Origin: an uncultured Ruminococcus sp.
GTDB taxonomy: Bacteria; Bacillota; Clostridia; Oscillospirales; Ruminococcaceae
Length of the DNA stretch: 5,297 nt
Direction of reading: 5' to 3'
NCBI GenBank assembly: GCA_945876405.1
Contig: CAMCOJ010000177.1
Span: 1 to 5,297, forward strand
The notes under the pieces are model-generated. The model was given only the letters and a program-made list of their open reading frames with translations. It was not told where the DNA came from and did no database searches. This document shows, in pieces, positions 1-5,297 of the stretch (positions are counted from its first letter, which is position 1; the number at the start of each line of letters is the position of its first letter). Made by a program: the position numbers and the translations under genes.

Positions 1-394
1 TGAAAATGAATACCTTGCGGAACACGGAGGCATTCTGTATCCGGAACTTAAGAGTGTTCTTGAAATTCTTTCCGGTAAGTATAAACTTTTTGTGGTAAGT
101 AACTGTCAGAAGGGATATATTGAAAGTTTCTTTGCGGCACATGATACAGCAAAATATTTTACGGATATTGAATGCTACGGAAATACAGATCTCTCGAAGG
201 GTGAAAACAATAAACTTGTAATAGAAAGAAACAATCTGAAAAATGCAGTTTATGTAGGTGATACCCAGGGAGATGCAGATTCTGCGGAGTTTGCCGGAAT
301 TCCTTTTGTTTTCGCCTCATATGGTTTTGGCAGCGTAAAAAAATATGATTATATAATAAATAAATTCAGTGATATTCTCAGCCTTGATCTGTAA
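1..394 (+). CDS. HAD-superfamily hydrolase, 3' part only (5' end outside the window)
   Basis: The reading frame is open from base 2 to the TAA at 392-394, giving 130 visible residues, so the gene starts left of the window. An in-frame GTG at 92 is an internal Val codon of a hydrophobic strand, not the start. Numbering from the first whole codon, three HAD motifs are visible: motif II is the strand LFVVSN with Ser33; the motif III lysine is probably Lys66 in LSKGEN; motif IV is VYVGDTQGD (residues 83-91), whose acidic residues would bind Mg2+. The nucleophile motif DxDxT and the cap domain would be in the missing N-terminal part. The arrangement resembles the phosphoglycolate phosphatase/YjjG-like group of small cytosolic phosphatases, but the substrate cannot be told. 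The gene converges on the operon to its right and shares a terminator with it, so a functional link is not implied. Confidence 0.82.
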   Translation, partial: ENEYLAEHGGILYPELKSVLEILSGKYKLFVVSNCQKGYIESFFAAHDTAKYFTDIECYGNTDLSKGENNKLVIERNNLKNAVYVGDTQGDADSAEFAGIPFVFASYGFGSVKKYDYIINKFSDILSLDL

Positions 395-397
395 TAG

Positions 398-436
398 AAA
401 ATCCTGTGTGTTGCAAGAAAAAACACACAGGATTTT
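398..436. terminator. Rho-independent terminator between convergent genes, probably bidirectional
   Basis: Bases 398-412 and 422-436 are perfect reverse complements, giving a 15-bp stem around a 9-nt A-rich loop. The core is CCTGTGTG pairing with CACACAGG, flanked by an A-run on the left arm and a T-run on the right. On the + strand the hairpin runs into a T-rich tract (433-443), a classic terminator for the HAD gene ending at 394. On the - strand it begins 5 bases after the stop of the carrier protein gene and runs into the T-rich complement of 394-401, so it should also end the four-gene operon. The - direction is a little less certain because its U-tract is shorter. Confidence 0.88.
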
Positions 437-441
437 TGTTT

Positions 442-687
442 TTAAAGTTTGGTTCTCTCCGCAATAATATCGATCATCTCACCGACATTTTTCATTGTTG
501 AAACTTCCTTCATTTTGAATTTCATTTTAAAAGTTCTCTCAACTGCACTGATGAGACTGATGTGTTCAAGGCTGTCCCATTCCTCAATGTCATCGGCTAC
601 AGTATCAGGTGTAATAACCACATCATCAAGGTCGAAAACTTCTCTGAATACTTCTGTAAGTTTAATAAGTATTGCATCTTTCTGCAT
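442..687 (-). CDS. Acyl carrier protein (phosphopantetheine-binding, DltC/ACP-like)
   Basis: An 81-residue acidic, helical protein of normal carrier-protein length. The signature EEWDSLEHISLI (residues 35-46) holds Ser39 (codon 571-573), the expected 4'-phosphopantetheine attachment site. The W immediately before the DSL motif is common in specialised carrier proteins, including DltC and those partnered with FkbH proteins; housekeeping fatty-acid ACPs usually have a different residue there. The gene is last in the operon. Its ATG lies 1 nt beyond the stop of the FkbH gene, and its Shine-Dalgarno is inside that gene's last codons, so translational coupling is likely. From context it should carry the acyl unit loaded by the FkbH protein and hand it to the MBOAT protein at the membrane (inference). 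No phosphopantetheinyl transferase is encoded in the window, so the holo form must come from an enzyme elsewhere. Family call is firm; the cargo is not visible. Confidence 0.94.
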   Translation of the reverse strand: MQKDAILIKLTEVFREVFDLDDVVITPDTVADDIEEWDSLEHISLISAVERTFKMKFKMKEVSTMKNVGEMIDIIAERTKL

Positions 688-688
688 T

Positions 689-2482
689 TTAATATCCTCC
701 GTTTGTATTTATTTTGATATATCTGTTCTTTTTCTGATAACCGGATATCTCCAGTACATATGAGGAGTTTCCGTTTTCCTCTTCAGTGAGTTTTTTAAAA
801 CCAAAGTCAGAAAAAAGATTTTTAACCATGCTGTTTTTTGCTGTTTTAAGGTAATAACCGTATATTCTGGTTATTCCTCTGCTTTTGCATATTTCAGTAA
901 GTCTGTCAAGCATTGCATATTCCATGTCTCTTTTGAGTACTCGGCAGCTCATAAGCCACAGGTCGATATGAAGGGAATAATTTTCTGTTCTGCCTATAAC
1001 AACTGAAACAATGCCGTTGTCACCGAACCTGTCAGTCAGTCTGCCGTATAACTTGATATAGCTTTCATCACTGGAAACTGCTTTGATTTCACTGAGTGTG
1101 TATCTTCTGGTGGTCAGATTAAACTGATTACTCTTGTTTGTAAGCTGGGTTATTCTTGAAAGTGATACTTCATCGAATTTGTCTATGACAGCGTTCATAT
1201 CAAGACTTTCAAGATATTCGCCGTAGTCTGAGAAGTTTTTTTCCGACTGTATTCTCTGAGCATTTGCTCTGTACATTTCATTGCGTTTCTCATCATCGGC
1301 TGTATGAGATGTCATTTCAAAATATCCGTTGCGGTCAATAACTTTTATATAGTCCTCAATACCGTTTATTTCCGGAACGGCTATTCCTCTTATTTGTTCT
1401 GAAACAATATTTCTCTCAGCCGGGTTGTCGTCAGCAAAAACAAAACTCTCCGGAAGTACTGATATTTCATCAGCTATCTCTTCAATGTTTCTGTCCTTGC
1501 TTTCCCAGTTTGCCTTTATTATATTAAAATCCTCAGGGGAGAGAACTGAATCCGGATGTGTAAGACCGCTTATGGCATTTTCATAATCGTTTTTTGAATT
1601 TACTGCAAGGAGAACACCGAGTTGCTTGTGATTCTTTATATATTTCTGAAATTCGGTATATCCTTCTGCAACCCCTGTTTCAGAGCCTATTTCGATTCCC
1701 TGCTGTCCGGATTCACCGATAACTCCGCCCCAGAGAGTGTTGTCCAGATCGAGAACAAACATCTTTTTGTTTTTGCCGAATATGGATTTTATGATGTTTG
1801 CAAGGTTAAATGAAAATTCCGGAATGGCGCTGGTACTGAAAGCATATTTGTACATGTACCATGCGCTCCTGTCATGCCATTTTTCCAGACCGAAGCAGGC
1901 AGAAATATAGTTTATATCGTTGATATAGAAGTTTTCACTGTTCTGTGCGTACAGAGCAAATTTTTCATTCAGCCTGCTTATAAAGTTTATTTTTCCTCTG
2001 TAATCACTGAAGTCACTGTTGCCAAGCATCCGGTAAAATGGCATTTCAAAATTATTCTGGATAACCGGACAGCCGAATTTGTTTTTTACAGCTTCCCATA
2101 TCTCTTCAAAATGTCTGTACTGCTCATTCAGCCTTGTCTCAGTTTCTTCCTTTGATGCGGACATATCAAATCTGTATCCGGTAATATTTTCAGAAGTAGT
2201 GTGGATAAATACAATATCCGGTCTGAAGCTGTCGAGCACTTCATTTCCGAAAACAGCGTCTTCCCAGTATTTTTTATATTCTGACTGGTAAAACTCCGGC
2301 TCTATGCCGTAGTTAAGCAGGAAGAGCTCAAGAATATTTACAATTTCATTTGTAGTTGAACCGCCGAGAACAGCAATTCTCTTCTTTATACGTTCATTTC
2401 CTGAGGAAAGAAGTTCCTTTTTTAATGAACGTTTTTTCTTTAGTATATAGTCACTGTCAAAAGGGTAAGAAAGATTTGTCAT
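689..2482 (-). CDS. FkbH-like protein (HAD-IIIC phosphatase domain with GNAT-like C-terminus), probable glyceryl-carrier-protein loading enzyme
   Basis: A 597-residue cytosolic protein with three regions. Residues ~35-215 form an N-terminal SGNH-like domain (IAVLGGSTTNEI at 36-47; PDIVFIH at 88-94). Residues ~240-365 are the HAD-IIIC domain: DLDNTLWGGVIGE with nucleophile Asp245 and acid/base Asp247, motif II AVNSKND (Ser296), a likely motif III Lys324, and motif IV FADDNPAER (Asp351/352). Residues ~398-580 are the GNAT-like part, with the FkbH hallmarks LTNKSNQFNLTTRRY (447-461), DRFGDNG (484-490), SCRV (512-515, Cys513) and a final KN...FGF block (549-562). All HAD catalytic residues are intact. 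Known FkbH proteins use 1,3-bisphosphoglycerate to put a glyceryl unit on a carrier protein; the ACP gene directly downstream fits that role. The FkbG/I/J/K partners needed for methoxymalonyl-ACP are absent here, so plain glyceryl-ACP is the more likely product (inference). The start is set by an AAGGAG site 6 nt upstream. Confidence 0.93.
   Translation of the reverse strand: MTNLSYPFDSDYILKKKRSLKKELLSSGNERIKKRIAVLGGSTTNEIVNILELFLLNYGIEPEFYQSEYKKYWEDAVFGNEVLDSFRPDIVFIHTTSENITGYRFDMSASKEETETRLNEQYRHFEEIWEAVKNKFGCPVIQNNFEMPFYRMLGNSDFSDYRGKINFISRLNEKFALYAQNSENFYINDINYISACFGLEKWHDRSAWYMYKYAFSTSAIPEFSFNLANIIKSIFGKNKKMFVLDLDNTLWGGVIGESGQQGIEIGSETGVAEGYTEFQKYIKNHKQLGVLLAVNSKNDYENAISGLTHPDSVLSPEDFNIIKANWESKDRNIEEIADEISVLPESFVFADDNPAERNIVSEQIRGIAVPEINGIEDYIKVIDRNGYFEMTSHTADDEKRNEMYRANAQRIQSEKNFSDYGEYLESLDMNAVIDKFDEVSLSRITQLTNKSNQFNLTTRRYTLSEIKAVSSDESYIKLYGRLTDRFGDNGIVSVVIGRTENYSLHIDLWLMSCRVLKRDMEYAMLDRLTEICKSRGITRIYGYYLKTAKNSMVKNLFSDFGFKKLTEEENGNSSYVLEISGYQKKNRYIKINTNGGY
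695..700 (-). promoter_or_regulatory. Ribosome binding site of the ACP gene, inside the end of the FkbH gene
   Basis: On the - strand GGAGGA lies 7 nt before the ACP start codon. The same bases encode the Gly-Gly near the FkbH C-terminus (NGGY-stop). A ribosome finishing FkbH covers this site, which points to coupled translation and to a matched supply of loading enzyme and carrier. Confidence 0.85.
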
Positions 2483-2488
2483 TTGTTT

Positions 2489-2494
2489 CTCCTT
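2489..2494 (-). promoter_or_regulatory. Ribosome binding site of the FkbH gene
   Basis: On the - strand AAGGAG lies 6 nt before the ATG at 2480-2482, inside the 14-nt gap after the upstream DHHW gene's TAA. It fixes the FkbH start; there is no room for a separate promoter in this gap. Confidence 0.82.
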
Positions 2495-2496
2495 GT

Positions 2497-3954
2497 TTAC
2501 TGATTCAGAAGTACTTCAAGATTTTCAAAGTTTGAGCCGGTTGCCGAGAATGTGTTCATGGCAAAAAGCAGGTCAGTTGCATTATGCTCCTGCATGAACT
2601 GGATGATATTCAGGTTAAAATATCTCATATCCACTACAAATATGTTTTTATACGAACCTGTAAGGAACGGAACAAGTGCGTTTCCGTAACTGTCCTTTAT
2701 AATGAACAGTGTCCTTTCATTCGGCGCGTCGGTTTCAACGTGAACGATTTCTTCGTCGCTTCCCATGAATGTACAGTAGAGAGCTGAACCGTATGCTTCA
2801 ACAAGAAGCGGCCCTTCATATCTGTATTCAAATGAAGGAGTGTAGTAACGTGTGATATAGTTGTTTCTCGGACGGTAGAACACAAAGTCCTCAGGATTGT
2901 CATTGAGAACGGCAGCTCCGGAAAATCCGTAAAGTGTACCCACGTATCCCGGCACTGTAACCTCTTCATATTCTGAAATATCAGCAAAAGGAACGCCGGC
3001 AGTTTCGGCAAACAGTTTTGCTGCATAGTAAGCACCTCTTGCCTGCCAGTGGTGGTCCGTTCTTGAGTAAATATGTTCATCCTTGTGTTCATTAAGCACA
3101 GGGATAGTGTTGATGTCAGTCACACCGGAAAGATTATTTTTGATATTTTCAAGGTTTTCAGCTTCACTGCCGTGTGAAATATCTGAATTCTCAGGCCAGT
3201 AAAATGACATTGAAGTAGGGCATACCATGGAAAATACATTTACTCCGTCTCCGAGACGCTGCTTGTATTCATTAACAATTGAGGCATATCTTGTGCCGTT
3301 TTCAAAACTTCCGTAGTAAATCGGAATTCCTCGTTTTTTGTAGATCATAATATTGTTGCTGAGTTCGCCTGCGTCACCGTCATTTTCTTCCGGCGGCGGT
3401 GCAGGAGCCTCCGTGACCGGAGCGGCAGTTTCTGCTACGGTCTCAGTTACAGTACTTTCCTCAGTAGCCTGAGTAACAGAATTTTCTGAATCTGTCTCAG
3501 CTGATGAAGTAACAGGAGCAGTTGAAGTAACAGGTGCAGCAGGAGTGTTGTTTCCGGATGGTTTTGTGTTTACAGTGTAAACCTTGACTCCTCCGAGTTC
3601 TATTCCTGCAAGTTCCTTGATACTTGCAGCTGAGTTCTTCAAATATTTACGCATAGGGACAGTATCGTTATAGTAGTCTGCCAGTCCGTTTGTAAATGTT
3701 CCACTGACAAGATTTTTAAAAGAAAATTCAGGAAATTCAGTAAGTTTTCTGTTTTCAGTTTCCGAGATAACAGGCCTTTTGCCGAACATAAGGAAGGCGG
3801 AAAAACCAGCTAACAGAAATGAAAATACAGCTATATTAATCCTGTTGAATTTTTTTATAAGCATAACTCTGTGCTCTTCGATTGTAATTACCGGTTCAGG
3901 AACCGGTACGTCTATTTCAATTTTTGAAATATCATTTGGAAAATCAGGTTTCAT
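2497..3954 (-). CDS. DHHW-family / AlgX-AlgJ-like SGNH-type protein, membrane anchored, extracytoplasmic
   Basis: The protein is 485 residues. The frame is open further upstream (to an ATG at 4027-4029), but the start at 3952-3954 is preferred because it follows the upstream MBOAT stop and has an AGGAGG site 5 nt ahead. Order: a short acidic cytoplasmic tail (1-38); one membrane helix (~39-57) after a basic KKFNR; an AlgJ/AlgX-type segment with SETENRKLTEFP (64-75) and DYYNDTVPMR (93-102); a Pro/Thr/Ser/Glu linker (~131-197); and the catalytic region with RTDHHW (298-303) and KDSYGNAL (420-427). By analogy with AlgX (Asp and His of its DxHW motif plus a later Ser), Asp300, His302 and Ser422 are the likely triad. 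Relatives act with MBOAT proteins in O-acylating exported polysaccharides, and DltD plays a similar part in teichoic acid D-alanylation. Its place directly after the MBOAT gene suggests the last transfer step outside the membrane (inference). Confidence 0.9.
   Translation of the reverse strand: MKPDFPNDISKIEIDVPVPEPVITIEEHRVMLIKKFNRINIAVFSFLLAGFSAFLMFGKRPVISETENRKLTEFPEFSFKNLVSGTFTNGLADYYNDTVPMRKYLKNSAASIKELAGIELGGVKVYTVNTKPSGNNTPAAPVTSTAPVTSSAETDSENSVTQATEESTVTETVAETAAPVTEAPAPPPEENDGDAGELSNNIMIYKKRGIPIYYGSFENGTRYASIVNEYKQRLGDGVNVFSMVCPTSMSFYWPENSDISHGSEAENLENIKNNLSGVTDINTIPVLNEHKDEHIYSRTDHHWQARGAYYAAKLFAETAGVPFADISEYEEVTVPGYVGTLYGFSGAAVLNDNPEDFVFYRPRNNYITRYYTPSFEYRYEGPLLVEAYGSALYCTFMGSDEEIVHVETDAPNERTLFIIKDSYGNALVPFLTGSYKNIFVVDMRYFNLNIIQFMQEHNATDLLFAMNTFSATGSNFENLEVLLNQ
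3505..3540 (-). repeat. 18-nt tandem repeat, two copies, in the linker of the DHHW gene
   Basis: Units 3505-3522 and 3523-3540 are identical at 16 of 18 positions. They encode APVTST and APVTSS (residues 140-151 of the protein read as two six-residue steps). An in-frame repeat of this kind can expand or contract without breaking the gene. Confidence 0.8.
3889..3908. repeat. Perfect inverted repeat (9-bp arms, 2-nt centre) near the 5' end of the DHHW gene
   Basis: Arms TACCGGTTC (3889-3897) and GAACCGGTA (3900-3908) are exact reverse complements around a 2-base centre. The dyad begins 45 nt after the DHHW start codon and encodes part of the Val-Pro-rich stretch VPVPEPV (residues 16-22). As RNA it could form a GC-containing stem of about 8 bp with a 4-nt loop. 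No T-run follows, so it is not a standard terminator. It may be a by-product of the repeated Val-Pro codons. Confidence 0.6.
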
Positions 3955-3959
3955 AGAAT

Positions 3960-3965
3960 CCTCCT
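3960..3965 (-). promoter_or_regulatory. Ribosome binding site that fixes the DHHW start and overlaps the MBOAT stop
   Basis: On the - strand AGGAGG lies 5 nt before the ATG at 3952-3954, and its first base is the last base of the MBOAT TGA (3965-3967). This strong site, with no comparable one ahead of the longer in-frame ATG at 4027-4029, is the main reason for choosing the 485-residue product. Confidence 0.87.
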
Positions 3966-5297
3966 CAGAACCGGAAATAAAGGAACGGACTGTTGGTCGA
4001 ATCGGCAAGAAGAACTGTAGATACAGCAAGAAGAATAACAGTATAGACTATCTTTGCGGTATTTACTGCGATAATTTTTGCTGAAGAAGAATCACAGTCT
4101 GCTTTGAAAAGATTTTTAACAGGGAAGCATGCGATAACTGCAATAATAATAAGGAAAATATTATTTGCAAAAGAGAGCTTAACCATGTCATCGATAAATG
4201 CATTACCGTTCAGCCCGATAAGATTACGGAAGAAATCAAGGAGCTTGTGTGCATCCTCAAAGTAGAAAATACCAAATCCGAGTATAATTACAATCTTGTT
4301 GTAAATATGCTTTACAGCAAGCGGTATTTTTTTCATTCGTTTCTTGCCGACAAGTCTTTCGATATAGATAAATATTCCGAAGTAAAGTCCCCAGAATACA
4401 AAGTTCCAGCTTGCACCGTGCCACAGACCCGTGCAGAACCATACTATGAAGAGATTAAGCGTTGGAATTCTTTTTCCGAAAACAGGAATATAGAGAAGAT
4501 AGTCCCGGAAAAATGAACCAAGCGAAATATGCCACCTCTGCCAGAACTCTGTTACGTCTCTGGTAAGAAACGGATAGTTGAAGTTCTCATTAAAATGAAA
4601 ACCGAGAATTCTTCCCATGCCTATAGCCATGTCGGAATATCCGGAAAAATCAAAGTATACATACATGGCATACAGGATAACGGCATACCAGGTACCTGTT
4701 ACAGAGAGTTCTTTTATTCCTCCTCCGAAAAAAGAATCCACTATTGTATAAAGACTGTCAGCAAGAATAACTTTTTTTGCAAGACCGATTACAATACGTG
4801 AAATACCACAGCTTAAATCCTCTGAAGTAGTTTTTCTTTCAGTAAGTTCATCTTCGATGTCACTGTATCTTACTATCGGACCGGCAACAAGCTGAGGGAA
4901 AAGAGAAACGTACATAAGAAATTTGCTGTAACTTTTCTGAACTTTGACTGAATCCCAGTAACAGTCAATAGTATATGACATAGCCTGAAAAGTATAAAAA
5001 CTTATACCTATCGGCAGTTTTATATCCGGAACAGCCAGATTAAGAGCAAACCAGGAGTTGAGGTTTTCAACAATAAATCCGCTGTATTTGAATATCATAA
5101 GAAAACCGATATTGATTGCAACAGACATAAAAATGCCGATTTTTGAAACGGCTGTATCCCTGAACCTGTCAATAACCAGACCGGCAATGTAGTTTATAAA
5201 TGTGCTGAAGAGAAGCAGCCATATATATGCAGGATCTCCCCAGGCATAAAATATAAGTGAAAATATTATAAGACACGTATTTTTTGTTTTAATATTT
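3965..5297 (-). CDS. MBOAT-family membrane-bound O-acyltransferase (AlgI/DltB-like), 5' end outside the window
   Basis: The frame stays open to the right edge, with 443 residues visible. The ATG at 5126-5128 is internal, because upstream codons encode the conserved MBOAT N-terminal pattern IIFSLIFYAWGDP (10-22) followed by a membrane helix. By family comparison roughly 25-35 residues are missing. Numbering from the first whole codon, hallmarks are LPIGISFYTFQAMSY (94-108), FPQLVAGPIVRY (133-144), YFDFSGYSDMAIGMGRILGF (214-233), DVTEFWQRWHISLGSFFRDY (247-266) and the catalytic-type GLWHGASWNFVFWG (290-303), with His256 and His293 (codon 4418-4420). The end, SPFLYFRF, is the usual family terminus. 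These polytopic proteins pass acyl groups across or at the membrane to exported polymers: acetyl for AlgI, D-alanyl from carrier protein DltC for DltB. With an ACP gene in the same operon, a carrier-protein donor as in DltB is likely (inference). It is the first visible gene of the operon. Confidence 0.96.
   Translation of the reverse strand, partial: NIKTKNTCLIIFSLIFYAWGDPAYIWLLLFSTFINYIAGLVIDRFRDTAVSKIGIFMSVAINIGFLMIFKYSGFIVENLNSWFALNLAVPDIKLPIGISFYTFQAMSYTIDCYWDSVKVQKSYSKFLMYVSLFPQLVAGPIVRYSDIEDELTERKTTSEDLSCGISRIVIGLAKKVILADSLYTIVDSFFGGGIKELSVTGTWYAVILYAMYVYFDFSGYSDMAIGMGRILGFHFNENFNYPFLTRDVTEFWQRWHISLGSFFRDYLLYIPVFGKRIPTLNLFIVWFCTGLWHGASWNFVFWGLYFGIFIYIERLVGKKRMKKIPLAVKHIYNKIVIILGFGIFYFEDAHKLLDFFRNLIGLNGNAFIDDMVKLSFANNIFLIIIAVIACFPVKNLFKADCDSSSAKIIAVNTAKIVYTVILLAVSTVLLADSTNSPFLYFRF

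Noticed and set aside
92..394. GTG at 92 as the start of a 100-residue HAD gene
   Set aside because: The frame is open to the window edge and the GTG is in the middle of the motif II strand; starting there would remove part of the fold.
449..763. 104-residue + strand reading frame opposite the ACP gene, and similar + strand frames opposite the FkbH, DHHW and MBOAT genes
   Set aside because: All are antisense to strongly supported genes, have no recognisable domains, and their composition follows from the gene on the other strand.
442..2482. Fragment of a polyketide or tetronate biosynthesis cluster, suggested by FkbH plus ACP
   Set aside because: No ketosynthase, methoxymalonyl partner genes or thioesterase are in view and the same operon holds MBOAT and DHHW surface-acylation genes. 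It cannot be fully excluded without more flanking sequence.
2697..3092. 131-residue reading frame on the - strand inside the DHHW gene
   Set aside because: It lies in a different frame across the conserved DHHW catalytic region, shows no domain or ribosome binding site, and reads as a by-product of the real gene.
3955..4029. Longer 510-residue form of the DHHW protein starting at 4029
   Set aside because: The extra 25 residues overlap the conserved MBOAT C-terminus in another frame, and the strong AGGAGG site points to the ATG at 3952-3954, which is followed by a sensible cytoplasmic tail and membrane helix.
4257..4442. 61-residue - strand frame inside the MBOAT gene
   Set aside because: It is out of frame over the essential GLWHG motif and has no start signal or family resemblance.
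4690..4699. Short palindrome CAGGTACCTG in the MBOAT gene
   Set aside because: A 10-bp palindrome is expected by chance in a window of this size and nothing around it suggests a site.

Overview
The window looks like part of a low-GC Gram-positive (Firmicutes/Clostridia-type) chromosome. This is inferred from the AT-rich composition, the strong AGGAGG-type ribosome binding sites and the tight gene packing. A Ruminococcus-like member of the Oscillospiraceae would fit the protein style, but the genus is a guess. The window is almost fully coding. The only real intergenic stretch is about 47 bases and is occupied by a hairpin terminator.

Layout: at the left edge, on the + strand, is the 3' part of a HAD-superfamily hydrolase gene (to 394). 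It converges on a four-gene block on the - strand that fills the rest of the window. In transcription order, right to left, the block holds: an MBOAT-family membrane O-acyltransferase (3965 to the right edge, 5' end cut off); a membrane-anchored DHHW/AlgX-like SGNH-type protein (2497-3954); an FkbH-like HAD-IIIC protein (689-2482); and a small acyl carrier protein (442-687). The gaps between these genes are 10, 14 and 1 nt, and each downstream gene has a good Shine-Dalgarno sequence, so this is almost certainly one operon. A perfect 15-bp stem (398-436) sits between the converging ends and could stop transcription from both sides. The operon promoter lies outside the window.

How the genes may work together (inference): in the dlt system, DltA loads D-alanine on the carrier protein DltC, the MBOAT protein DltB moves it outward, and DltD completes the transfer to the cell-surface polymer. 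Here the carrier protein, an MBOAT and a DltD/AlgX-like exported esterase-fold protein are all present, but an FkbH protein stands in the loading position. Characterised FkbH proteins in polyketide and tetronate pathways take 1,3-bisphosphoglycerate, remove phosphate and load a glyceryl unit on a carrier protein. The block therefore reads as a candidate pathway for putting glyceryl (glycerate) esters on a surface glycan or teichoic-acid-like polymer. Neither the acyl group nor the acceptor polymer can be read from sequence alone.
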